This document shows, piece by piece, positions 6,405 through 13,352 of a stretch of DNA of 13,352 nucleotides. Under the pieces are notes generated by a model, which was given only the letters and a program-made list of their open reading frames with translations, made no database searches and had not been told where the DNA came from. The stretch comes from an uncultured Oscillospiraceae bacterium (GTDB taxonomy: Bacteria > Bacillota > Clostridia > Oscillospirales > Oscillospiraceae), in NCBI GenBank assembly GCA_900756495.1, contig CAAEKI010000108.1, positions 1 through 13,352 on the forward strand, in the 5' to 3' direction. The position numbers and the translations under genes were made by a program. Each line of letters opens with the position of its first letter. The first letter of the stretch is position 1.

Positions 6405-7277
6405 TTAAATGTCGTTTTGCTTATATTCCCGAAAGCCGTCTCCCAGTACTTCATGGGCTTCGCAGACGATGAGAAACGCGGTGGGATCGATCTCCTTAAC
6501 AGTACGCTTAAGAGCAACGATCTGCCGCTGCTTAAAGGCTACCAGCAGGACCCGCTTCTCAGCTCCCGACCAGGCGCCCTCGCCGTGGAGGATGGTGACG
6601 CCGCGGTCCATATCGTGGATAATGGCATCGGTAATAGCCTGGTATTTGTCGCTGATGATATAGGCTACCCGCGCATTGTCCAGACCATACAGAACGCCAT
6701 CCATGACAATGGTGGAGATATAGAGGGCCACCAAGCCGTATAGGGCGCTGGAGAAATTGCGGAAGGAGACGGCTACCGCCACAATGACCAGCAGGTCGAT
6801 AATCAGCAGCAGCTTGCCCATCGGCAGCCAGGCCAGTTTGAGCTTCATAAGCCGGGCAATAAGGTCGGTGCCTCCTGTGGTCGCCCCCTGGAGAAACACA
6901 ATGCCCAGGGAGCCGCCCATGAGTACGCCGCCGAATATGCAGCCCAACAGAGGCTCCATGGGCTGGAAGGTGTGAACGGCTGCAATGAGGTCGATAAAAA
7001 TGGAAGACACGGCCATGGCAAAGAGGGAGGTGACCAAAAGGCGGCCCCCAATAAATTTCCAGCCGAGCAGGAACAGCGGGACATTGAGAATGATTACAAC
7101 CACGCCGATTGGAGCCCAAGGCAGAAAGTGGTTGATGATCTGGCCTACGCCGGTGATACCCCCAAAGCCGATCTGGTTGGGCTCATAGCACCAGCAGAAG
7201 CCCAGTGCATAGATGGCAGAGGCAAGGGCGATCCACAAATAGGGCACAACGGCATGGAAAAAAGAGCGCTGCTTCAT
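6405..7277 (-). CDS. YitT-family integral membrane protein (DUF161/DUF2179)
   Basis: The 290-aa protein has five or six predicted transmembrane helices (about 10-30, 55-73, 80-100, 107-127, 155-172 and 178-195). Between them are the repeated glycine motifs typical of this family: G-F-G-G-I-T-G-V at 37-44 and G-A-T-T-G-G-T-D at 131-138. Residues about 223-278 form the cytosolic DUF2179 domain (G-V-T-I-L-H-G-E-G-A-W, then V-K-E-I-D-P-T-A-F). The length matches the family. YitT proteins are common in Firmicutes; transport or sensing roles have been proposed but none is established. The start has GAGAGG about 6 nt upstream and lies 13 bp after the parC stop, so co-transcription is likely. Confidence 0.92.
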   Translation of the reverse strand: MKQRSFFHAVVPYLWIALASAIYALGFCWCYEPNQIGFGGITGVGQIINHFLPWAPIGVVVIILNVPLFLLGWKFIGGRLLVTSLFAMAVSSIFIDLIAAVHTFQPMEPLLGCIFGGVLMGGSLGIVFLQGATTGGTDLIARLMKLKLAWLPMGKLLLIIDLLVIVAVAVSFRNFSSALYGLVALYISTIVMDGVLYGLDNARVAYIISDKYQAITDAIIHDMDRGVTILHGEGAWSGAEKRVLLVAFKQRQIVALKRTVKEIDPTAFLIVCEAHEVLGDGFREYKQNDI

Positions 7278-7290
7278 AGAATTCCTCTCT

Positions 7291-9540
7291 TTAGTCGTCC
7301 AGCAGGGAGATCTGCTTCTCCCCGCGGTCCTCCTCCTTCAGCAGGGAACCGGCCACAGGAAGGGTCCGGGCCCGGTATCGGGCGGCATTGACGATAGTGG
7401 TCTGCTCCAACGGTCTGGCCCAAGCCACCTTGTACTTGGGCTTGAGCGTCATAACATTGACGCCCTGCGTGGAGCGAGTACTTTTGGGATTCAGGGAGGC
7501 GCTGTGAAAGACAAGACAGCGCCCCTCCGTAGAGGCCACTGCCAGCTCCACGTCCTCCCGGAGATAAACAGCGGAGACCAGGGGAGACTTGTCGCTGTAT
7601 GCTCCGGTAAGCTTTTTGCGCCGGGTTTGGGTCTGATAGGCTGAGAGCTCCACCCGAGCGGCTTTGCCATTCTCAAAAAAGAAGAGCAGGTTGCCGGAAT
7701 AATCGGAGGTTATGCAGGCCCACAGCACATTCTCGCCGGGCTCCATATCCAGCTTGGTGGGCAGATAGTCGCCTAAAATGCTGGCTTTGGCGTCGTCAAA
7801 ATCGGCAAGACGGGCCTTATAGCACTGCTGTTTGTCAGTGAAAACCAGCAGTTCATCCCGGTTGGAGCACTCCCACTGGAGGAAAGGCCCATCCCCCTCT
7901 TTATATTTTTGCTCGCCGCTCATACGCAGGGACTGCGGAGTGATTTTTTTGAAATAGCCCTCTTTGGAGAGGAAGACATGGACGGGATAGTCGGGGATCT
8001 CTTCTGCTGCCTCGGGCTCGGCGGCGATCTGGTGCTCGTAGACAATCCCGGTCCGGCGGGGAAGGGCGTATTTCTTTTTTACCCCCTCCAGCTCGGCGGT
8101 TATGATAGCTTTAATCCGCTCGGGCTTGTTGACAATATCCTGCAGATCGGAGATTTCCTCTTCCAAGGTAGAGGTTTCCTCAATGCGCTTTAAGATATAC
8201 TCCTTGTTGATGTTGCGCAGCTTGATTTCCGCTACGTATTCAGCCTGAACTTCGTCAATGCCGAAGCCAATCATCAGGTTGGGGATAACCTCGGCATCCT
8301 CCTCGGTCTCCCGGATTGTTTTGATGGCCCGGTCGATGTCCAGGAGGATCCGCTTCAGGCCTTTGAGGAGGTGCAGCTTCTCCTGCTTCTTTTTCATGAT
8401 GAAGTAGGTTCGCCGACGCACGCCGTCCATCCGCCAGGCGCACCACTCCTCCAGAAGCTCTCCTACCCCCATAACACGGGGCATTCCGGCAATGAGAATA
8501 TTAAAGTTGCAGGGGAAGGAGTCCTGGAGCGGGGTGGTGCGGAAAAGGCGGGCCATCAGTTTGTCCGGATCGGTGCCCCGTTTGAGATCAATGGTGAGCT
8601 TGAGTCCGTTCAGGTCAGTCTCGTCCCGCATATCGGCAATCTCTTTTGCCTTGCCCGCCTTGATGAGCTCGGCTACCTTGTCCATGATAGCCTCTACCGT
8701 GGTGGAGTAAGGGATCTCATATACCTCAATCACATTCTCGCTTTTCACATAACGCCATTTGGCGCGGACCTGGAAAGAGCCGCGGCCGGTGCGGTAGATC
8801 TCCCGCAGAATCCGCTCGTCATAGAGAAGCTCGCCGCCCGTGGGAAAGTCCGGGGCCTTGAGAATAGAAAGCAGGTCTACGCCGGGGTCTTTCAAATATG
8901 CCACCGTGGCGTCACAGACCTCTCCAAGATTGAAGCCACACAAATTGGAGGCCATACCGACGGCAATACCCTGGTTTGCGCTGACCAGCACATTGGGAAA
9001 GGTAGTGGGCAGCAGGGTGGGCTCCAGAAGAGAGCCGTCATAGTTGGGGACAAAATCTACCGTGTCCTGGTCAATACCCGCGAACAGTTCTGCACAGATG
9101 GGATCCAGACGGGCCTCGGTATACCGGCTGGCCGCCCAGGCCATATCCCGGGAGTAGACCTTACCGAAGTTGCCCTTGGAATCCACTAAGGGGTGAAGCA
9201 GGGCTCCGTAGCCCCGTGAGAGACGGACCATGGTGTCGTAGATGGCGGCGTCGCCATGGGGGTTGAGCTTCATGGTCTGCCCGACGATGTTGGCGCTCTT
9301 GGTTCGGGATCCGCCCAACAGCTTCATGGTATACATGGTGTACAGCAGCTTGCGGTGGGAGGGCTTAAAGCCGTCGATCTCCGGGATGGCCCGGGAGACG
9401 ATAACGCTCATGGCATAGGGCATATAGTTGATCTCCAGCGTCTCGGTGATGGGCTGCTCCAGCACCTCGGGCCGCAGACCCATGACGTTGGGATTGTTGA
9501 CCTTTTTCATCCCCTCGTCCGGGGACTTTTTCTTAGCCAT
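7291..9540 (-). CDS. parC: DNA topoisomerase IV subunit A (ParC-like type IIA topoisomerase)
   Basis: The 749-aa protein is the DNA-cleaving subunit of a type IIA topoisomerase. The catalytic tyrosine is Y140 in A-A-S-R-Y-T-E-A-R-L, preceded by R139. The winged-helix QRDR-like segment reads N-P-H-G-D-A-A-I-Y-D-T at 93-103, with Ala98 where E. coli GyrA has Ser83 and with the acidic residue kept at Asp102. Residues 30-500 cover the breakage-reunion core and coiled coil. Residues 515-725 form a degenerate beta-pinwheel without a canonical QRRGGKG GyrA box, which favours topoisomerase IV-like decatenation over gyrase supercoiling. An AAGGAC ribosome binding site precedes the ATG. It pairs with the ParE-like gene upstream, but a diguanylate cyclase gene lies between them. 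The symbol follows function; a gyrase paralogue remains possible. Confidence 0.93.
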   Translation of the reverse strand: MAKKKSPDEGMKKVNNPNVMGLRPEVLEQPITETLEINYMPYAMSVIVSRAIPEIDGFKPSHRKLLYTMYTMKLLGGSRTKSANIVGQTMKLNPHGDAAIYDTMVRLSRGYGALLHPLVDSKGNFGKVYSRDMAWAASRYTEARLDPICAELFAGIDQDTVDFVPNYDGSLLEPTLLPTTFPNVLVSANQGIAVGMASNLCGFNLGEVCDATVAYLKDPGVDLLSILKAPDFPTGGELLYDERILREIYRTGRGSFQVRAKWRYVKSENVIEVYEIPYSTTVEAIMDKVAELIKAGKAKEIADMRDETDLNGLKLTIDLKRGTDPDKLMARLFRTTPLQDSFPCNFNILIAGMPRVMGVGELLEEWCAWRMDGVRRRTYFIMKKKQEKLHLLKGLKRILLDIDRAIKTIRETEEDAEVIPNLMIGFGIDEVQAEYVAEIKLRNINKEYILKRIEETSTLEEEISDLQDIVNKPERIKAIITAELEGVKKKYALPRRTGIVYEHQIAAEPEAAEEIPDYPVHVFLSKEGYFKKITPQSLRMSGEQKYKEGDGPFLQWECSNRDELLVFTDKQQCYKARLADFDDAKASILGDYLPTKLDMEPGENVLWACITSDYSGNLLFFFENGKAARVELSAYQTQTRRKKLTGAYSDKSPLVSAVYLREDVELAVASTEGRCLVFHSASLNPKSTRSTQGVNVMTLKPKYKVAWARPLEQTTIVNAARYRARTLPVAGSLLKEEDRGEKQISLLDD

Positions 9541-9568
9541 TGGTATCAGTCCTTATTATAATCAATAA

Positions 9569-10510
9569 TCAGTTGACCGGGTGACGGAGGAAGTCTCCTG
9601 CGTCATAGATTCGATAGGTGTTTTTCAGGCCTTTTGCCTGATAGAGCGCCTGATCGGCCAGACGAAAGAGACTGAGAAAGGAGGTGCCCTGCTGGGGGCA
9701 CAGGGCTGCGCCGATGCTGACGGTGACACCGCACGCCTGAAATGCCTCCCTCAGAAGATGATTCAGCATGGTTGTAGGAGGCGTGCCGCCGGCGGACTGG
9801 GGAAGCAGAACAATGAACTCATCCCCGCCCCACCGGCCTATCACCGGTGCGCCGGCAAACACATGGCGCAGGGCCTGGGCGAAGCGCTGCAGGATATCAT
9901 CTCCTGAAAGATGTCCCCTGGTGTCGTTGATCTGTTTAAAGCCGTCCAAATCGATGAGGAGAAGAACCCACGATGCATCTGCCAGCAGAGATGTGATACG
10001 GGCCTCTGTGCCCTGCCGGTTCCAAAGACCGGTCAGGGCGTCCTGTTCGGCCTGGATACGATAGGTTTCAACCTGACGAAGCATCTGATCCATCTGAGAC
10101 ACGACCCCTATCATGCGCGCCGGGATACCCTCTTCGATGATTGGAACGACATCCACTTTACACCAGACATATTCGGTATCGCCGGCCCTCATGCGGGCAT
10201 AGTAGCTGGCAGGATTTCCTTGGAGCACAGAGTGAAACGCACGGGCGATGGGAAGCTGATCGTCGGGATGGGCAAAATAGGCGGAGACGCTGGCCTGGTA
10301 TTCCTCAGGCGGGAGAGCAGAAAAGGCGTGTACCTCCGACAAAATCTGTGCGCCGGATTTTCCATAAATAGCCTCGGCATTTTCAAAAAAAGTATAGCGC
10401 TGATGTGTGAGATCGACTTCAAATACACAGATCTGAGCAGCCTTCAGAGCAATGTGAAAGCGCTCCTGACAGGTGGTAAGCGCTTCGATCAGGTCTTCTC
10501 TTTTTTCCAT
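9569..10510 (-). CDS. PAS-GGDEF diguanylate cyclase
   Basis: The 313-aa cytosolic protein makes the second messenger c-di-GMP from two GTP. A PAS-like sensor fold spans about residues 18-142 and a short linker helix 140-157. The GGDEF domain (about 155-305) begins D-A-L-T-G-L-W-N-R and holds the metal ligand D187 (L-I-D-L-D-G-F-K), N-D-T-R-G-H, an intact G-G-D-E-F at 228-232 and V-S-I-G-A. The inhibitory RxxD I-site five residues before GGDEF is absent (A-G-A-P at 219-222), so product feedback is probably missing. No membrane helix or signal peptide is seen. The longest frame begins at 10636 inside parE, but the ATG at 10508-10510 has GGAAGGAG about 9 nt upstream and leaves a 34-bp gap to parE. 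The parC start follows 28 bp after its stop, so the gene is embedded in the topoisomerase operon. The PAS ligand is unknown. Confidence 0.93.
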   Translation of the reverse strand: MEKREDLIEALTTCQERFHIALKAAQICVFEVDLTHQRYTFFENAEAIYGKSGAQILSEVHAFSALPPEEYQASVSAYFAHPDDQLPIARAFHSVLQGNPASYYARMRAGDTEYVWCKVDVVPIIEEGIPARMIGVVSQMDQMLRQVETYRIQAEQDALTGLWNRQGTEARITSLLADASWVLLLIDLDGFKQINDTRGHLSGDDILQRFAQALRHVFAGAPVIGRWGGDEFIVLLPQSAGGTPPTTMLNHLLREAFQACGVTVSIGAALCPQQGTSFLSLFRLADQALYQAKGLKNTYRIYDAGDFLRHPVN

Positions 10511-10544
10511 AGGCGGGCGCTCCTTCCCATGGACTGCGGCTGCA

Positions 10545-12530
10545 TCAGGAGATGTCCGCCAGTTCCAGATATTTATAACCATTCTCCGCAATGTGGTTTT
10601 TGCGGCCCTGGAGGTTATCTCCCAGGAGCAGGTCAAAAACGGCGGCGGTATTTTCCACGTCCTCGGGCATCACCTTGATCAGACGCCTCGTCTCCGGGTT
10701 CATGGTAGTAAGCCACATCATATCGGGCTCATTCTCGCCCAGCCCCTTGGAGCGCTGTACACTCACCTTTTTTCCAGCGCCAATCTCAGCGAGAATATCG
10801 TTTTTCTCTTTATCTGAGTAGGCAAACCAAGTCTTCTCTTTATAATTAATCTCATAGAGGGGCGACTCGGCGATATAGACGTATCCCTCCTGGATCAGCG
10901 TGGGGGTAAGGCGGTAGAGCATAGTGAGAATGAGTGTGCGGATCTGAAAGCCGTCCACATCGGCGTCGGTACAGATGACCACTTTGTTCCAGCGCAGGCT
11001 GGAGAGATCAAAGGCGGACATGTCCTTGGCCCGCTTGTCGCTGACCTCCACACCGCAACCGAGCACCTTCAGCAGGTCGGTGATGATCTCACTCTTGAAA
11101 ATCTTTCCATAGTCAGCCTTAAGGCAGTTGAGAATTTTGCCCCGGACCGGCATGATGCCCTGAAACTCGGCGTCCCGAGAAAGCTTGACGGAGCCCATTG
11201 CCGAATCACCCTCTACAATATAGAGCTCCCGGCGGCTGATATCCCGGGTGCGGCAGTCCACAAATTTTTGTACACGGTTGGAGATGTCAAGTGTTCCGGA
11301 GAGTTTTTTCTTGATGTTGAGCCGGGCCTTCTCCGCAGACTCTCGGGAGCGCTTATTGATGAGGACCTGCTCGGCAATCTTCTGGGCGTCAAAAGGATTC
11401 TCAATGAAATAGACCTCCATCTGGCTCTTGAGGAAGTCGGTCATGGATTCCTGGATAAACTTATTGTTAATAGCCTTCTTGGTCTGATTTTCGTAGCTGG
11501 TTTGGGTGGAAAAATTGTTGGAGACCAGGACCAGACAGTCCTGTACGTCATTCCAGGTGAGCTTGCTCTCGTTCTTCTGGTACTTGCCCTGCCCTTTGAG
11601 ATATCCGTCAATGGCGGACACAAAGGCCGACTTCACCGCCCGTTCCGGAGAGCCGCCGTGCTCCAGCCAGGAGGAATTGTGATAATGTTCCACAACCTGT
11701 ACCGTGTTGGAAAAGCAGAAGGAAACACTTAACTTGACCTTGTATTCCGGCTTGTCCTCGCGGTCACGGCCCTTTCGTTCGGTCTGCCAGAACACGGGGG
11801 CGGTAAGGGAGTGCTCCCCGGCCAGCTCCCGCACGTAGTCCACAATACCGTTTTCATATTTGAAATCGACAGTTTCAAACCGGCCTCCTATTTGGTTGCG
11901 GAGACGGAAGGTAATGCCGGCATTGACTACCGCCTGGCGCTTGAGCACGTCCTGATAGTAGGACAGGGGAATATGAATATCAGTAAAGACTTCCAGGTCG
12001 GGTTTCCAGCGGAACTTGGAACCGGTTCTCTTTCCAGCGTAGGGGATCTTCTTTAGGCCGCCCACATTTTCACCCTTCTCGAAGTGAAGGGTATACTCAA
12101 AGCCATCCCGGTGGATAACCGCGTCAAAATACTCGCTGGCATACTGCGTGGCGCAGGAGCCCAAGCCGTTGAGACCCAGAGAGTATTCATAGTTGTCGCC
12201 GTCTGAGTTGTTGTATTTGCCTCCGGCGTAGAGTTCGCAGAAGACAAGCTCCCAGTTGTACTTTTGCTCCTTCTCGTTCCAGTCCACCGGGCAGCCCCGC
12301 CCAAAATCCTCCACCTCAATGGACAAGTCCTCATATCGGGTAACGGTGATCAAACTGCCGTGCCCCTCCCGAGCCTCGTCGATGGCGTTGGAGAGAATTT
12401 CAAAGACGGCATGCTGGCAGCCGTCCAACCCGTCGGATCCAAAGATAACGCCGGGGCGTTTGCGCACCCGATCGGCCCCCTTCAGGGCGGAGATGGACTC
12501 ATTGCCGTAGCCTTTGCTTGCTTTCGCCAT
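10545..12530 (-). CDS. parE: DNA topoisomerase IV subunit B (ParE-like ATPase subunit)
   Basis: The 661-aa protein is the ATPase and TOPRIM subunit of a type IIA topoisomerase. GHKL motifs are E44-I-L-S-N48-A-I-D51-E-A, D75-F-G-R-G and G-L-N-G-L-G-S (119-125). The transducer lysine is in N-Q-T-K (348-351). TOPRIM motifs are E440-G-D-S-A and the D-A-D-V-D-G metal site at 522-527, followed by S-K-G-L-G-E-N near 594-600. The usual P-L-R-G-K is P-V-R-G-K here. The length equals typical ParE and lacks the GyrB insertion. The longest frame starts with GTG at 12545, but that GTG is part of the GTGAGGG ribosome binding site for the ATG at 12528-12530, so the shorter start is chosen. It is the first gene of the six-gene minus-strand series. 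Confidence 0.94.
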   Translation of the reverse strand: MAKASKGYGNESISALKGADRVRKRPGVIFGSDGLDGCQHAVFEILSNAIDEAREGHGSLITVTRYEDLSIEVEDFGRGCPVDWNEKEQKYNWELVFCELYAGGKYNNSDGDNYEYSLGLNGLGSCATQYASEYFDAVIHRDGFEYTLHFEKGENVGGLKKIPYAGKRTGSKFRWKPDLEVFTDIHIPLSYYQDVLKRQAVVNAGITFRLRNQIGGRFETVDFKYENGIVDYVRELAGEHSLTAPVFWQTERKGRDREDKPEYKVKLSVSFCFSNTVQVVEHYHNSSWLEHGGSPERAVKSAFVSAIDGYLKGQGKYQKNESKLTWNDVQDCLVLVSNNFSTQTSYENQTKKAINNKFIQESMTDFLKSQMEVYFIENPFDAQKIAEQVLINKRSRESAEKARLNIKKKLSGTLDISNRVQKFVDCRTRDISRRELYIVEGDSAMGSVKLSRDAEFQGIMPVRGKILNCLKADYGKIFKSEIITDLLKVLGCGVEVSDKRAKDMSAFDLSSLRWNKVVICTDADVDGFQIRTLILTMLYRLTPTLIQEGYVYIAESPLYEINYKEKTWFAYSDKEKNDILAEIGAGKKVSVQRSKGLGENEPDMMWLTTMNPETRRLIKVMPEDVENTAAVFDLLLGDNLQGRKNHIAENGYKYLELADIS

Positions 12531-12538
12531 GGACATTT

Positions 12539-12545
12539 CCCTCAC
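12539..12545 (-). promoter_or_regulatory. Ribosome binding site that fixes the parE start
   Basis: The minus strand reads GTGAGGG eight bases before the ATG at 12530. It explains why the in-frame GTG at 12545 and the ATG at 12536, only two bases away, should not be used as the start. Confidence 0.75.
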
Positions 12546-12565
12546 TGTACATAATTTAACAACTT

Positions 12566-12595
12566 ATCTTATCCTATTTTGAGCCAAGGTGTCAA
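12566..12595 (-). promoter_or_regulatory. Sigma-A promoter of the parE operon
   Basis: On the minus strand a perfect TTGACA (12590-12595) is followed by an 18-bp spacer and TAAGAT (12566-12571), which matches TATAAT at four of six positions. The -10 ends 35 bp before the parE ATG, giving a short leader. No other good promoter was seen in the gaps of the downstream series. Confidence 0.7.
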
Positions 12596-12618
12596 GCAGG
12601 TGGTGCAATCCGACAAAA

Positions 12619-12647
12619 AGGGCTGCCATGAAATTCATGGCGGCCCT
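12619..12647 (-). terminator. Intrinsic terminator hairpin upstream of the parE promoter
   Basis: A 14-bp inverted repeat (12619-12632 with 12634-12647, one G-U pair, minimal loop) is followed on the minus strand by CCCTTTTTG. It would stop transcription arriving from the right before the parE promoter. No intact minus-strand gene remains in view to its right, which suggests that the original neighbour was lost or lies beyond the transposase remnant. Confidence 0.65.
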
Positions 12648-12657
12648 CTGTCTGTCA

Positions 12658-12685
12658 AAAAAGTCCAGCGAAAGCTGGGCTTTTT
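12658..12685. terminator. Second terminator hairpin with GAAA tetraloop
   Basis: A 12-bp stem (AAAAAGTCCAGC with GCTGGGCTTTTT, one G-U pair) closes a GAAA loop. The A-run on one side and the T-run on the other allow activity in both directions; on the plus strand a further TTTTT follows at 12691-12695. It stands in tandem with the preceding hairpin, 10 bp away, and its T-rich tail overlaps the first recognisable codons of the transposase remnant. Confidence 0.65.
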
Positions 12686-13203
12686 CATTATTTTTCCACG
12701 GTGAGTTATAATTTCCGGCACCGGTTTACAGAGGAGACGGTAAACCGGGTATTCCGCTGGATCCTGGAGGAAGTGGCGGAGGCGGAATACCTTTGGCCCA
12801 AGGCAGTCTTTATAGACGGCACGCACATTAAGGCCAATGCCAACACCAGGAAACAAGTGAAGGTCCAGATTCCGGCGGCCTCCAGGCATTACGCCAAAGA
12901 GCTGATGGAAGAGGTAAACACAGACCGGGAGGCCCATGGAAAGAAACCGTTTGCAGCGATGACGCTCCTCCGGCTCCGGCAAAGAAGCGAAGGGACAATA
13001 CCTCCAAAAAGAAGTTGGCCCGGCAGAAGAAGGAAAAGCTGCGTAGGGCAACCCGGAGCGCAACTGATCCGGACAGCGGCTTATTTGTAAAGGGAGAACA
13101 CAAGCGGCCTCAGACCATGAAGGGCGGCCACGAATGGTGGAAGTTTGTTTATGATGAATACTACGACTGTATAATCTGCCCGGAGTACCAACTATTAACC
13201 TAA
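12686..13203 (+). pseudogene. Decayed IS1182-like transposase remnant
   Basis: Recognisable transposase sequence starts without an initiation region: codons from 12686 read H-Y-F-S-T-V-S-Y-N-F-R-H-R-F-T-E-E-T. The catalytic-core stretch V-F-I-D-G-T-H-I-K-A-N-A-N-T follows, then H-Y-A-K-E-L-M-E-E-V-N-T-D-R-E-A-H-G-K-K-P-F. Near 12952-12960 the frame shifts; the continuation (D-D-A-P-P-A-P-A-K-K-R) lies in the frame that carries D-P-D-S-G-L-F-V-K-G-E-H-K. That segment jumps directly to R-P-Q-T-M-K-G-G-H-E-W-W and V-Y-D-E-Y-Y-D-C-I-I-C-P-E-Y-Q, although the family normally has roughly a hundred residues (including catalytic acids) between them. A TAA at 13201 then ends the frame well short of the usual C-terminus. 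The gene is 5'-truncated, frameshifted, internally deleted and 3'-truncated, so it cannot be active. The family name rests on remembered motifs. Confidence 0.85.
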
Positions 13204-13276
13204 AAAACTGGCCAGATGGCTCTGAATGGAGAACTCTCCTTCCGCCCTATCTCTACTCTTTCATTTGTTTTTTGCC

Positions 13277-13315
13277 AGAAACCCGGTCTGCGCATGAAGT
13301 GTAGACCGGGTTTCT
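13277..13315. terminator. Long stable hairpin downstream of the transposase remnant
   Basis: A perfect 13-bp repeat (AGAAACCCGGTCT with AGACCGGGTTTCT) is extended inward by four wobble-containing pairs (13290-13293 with 13299-13302) around the loop ATGAA. There is no long T-run after it on either strand. It may be the transcription terminator or an end structure of the decayed insertion sequence. The stretch 13204-13276 before it shows no gene. Confidence 0.5.
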
Positions 13316-13329
13316 CGACAGACTGGGGC

Positions 13330-13352
13330 GGCGCAGGCAGTCTGCCTGCGCC
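13330..13352. repeat. Perfect GC-rich palindrome at the window edge
   Basis: GGCGCAGGCA and TGCCTGCGCC are exact inverted copies separated by GTC. No T-tract can be seen because the window ends at the last base of the arm. It could be a terminator stem, a REP-like dispersed palindrome or part of a mobile element end. Confidence 0.5.

Noticed and set aside
6972..7391. Plus-strand frame spanning the YitT/parC junction
   Set aside because: It crosses two well-supported genes on the other strand and has no recognisable protein features.
8371..9189. Plus-strand open frame of 272 codons opposite parC
   Set aside because: Antisense shadow of the conserved breakage-reunion domain; no independent start signal or motif.
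9555..9560. TATAAT on the minus strand between the cyclase and parC
   Set aside because: No -35-like sequence at 16-18 bp upstream; probably chance in an AT-rich gap.
10511..10636. Longer start of the diguanylate cyclase overlapping the end of parE
   Set aside because: No ribosome binding site there; the ATG at 10510 has a strong GGAAGGAG and gives a standard PAS N-terminus.
1..13352. CRISPR array, toxin-antitoxin pair, phage or defence island
   Set aside because: No regularly spaced direct repeats, cas genes, nucleases, methylases or phage structural genes were seen in any frame.

Overview
The window reads as chromosomal DNA of a GC-rich, anaerobic, low-oxygen-adapted Firmicute, most likely an Oscillospiraceae gut bacterium of the Flavonifractor/Pseudoflavonifractor type. 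The reasons are the 2-hydroxyacyl-CoA dehydratase/activase genes, a clostridial-type topoisomerase IV with the K-L-N-P-H-G-D signature, strong AGGAGG-type ribosome binding sites, sigma-A promoters and an IS1182-like transposase remnant. The taxon is inferred from remembered family patterns; no search was run.

Left part (1-3430). The last 32 codons of an unrecognised plus-strand gene converge on a two-gene minus-strand operon. That operon encodes an HgdB-like dehydratase subunit (424 aa) and a fusion of a second HgdB-like domain to an ASKHA activase (548 aa). The two genes overlap by ATGA. Upstream lies a tRNA-Gly(GCC) gene with a perfect consensus promoter (TTGACA, 17 bp, TATAAT) and a 17-bp hairpin terminator directly abutting its CCA end.

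Middle part (about 3480-4600). A short AT-rich islet carries two divergent genes for small membrane proteins: a 63-aa two-helix protein and a YcxB-like protein. Its composition contrasts sharply with both flanks and suggests acquired DNA.

Right part (4607-12530). Six minus-strand genes are spaced 13-43 bp apart and look like one operon. In transcription order they are a ParE-like topoisomerase subunit, a PAS-GGDEF diguanylate cyclase, a ParC-like subunit, a YitT-family membrane protein, a LUD-domain (LutC-like) protein, and a lipoprotein with a transglutaminase-like domain that has lost its catalytic cysteine. The diguanylate cyclase between the two topoisomerase subunits is the most unusual arrangement. 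A sigma-A promoter (TTGACA, 18 bp, TAAGAT) precedes parE.

Right edge (12600-13352). Two tandem terminator-like hairpins are followed by a decayed IS1182-like transposase: 5'-truncated, frameshifted, internally deleted and 3'-truncated. Two strong inverted repeats close the window. Several gene starts were moved inward from the longest open frame, on the basis of ribosome binding sites and neighbouring features. I saw no CRISPR array, riboswitch, phage gene or clear novel defence system.
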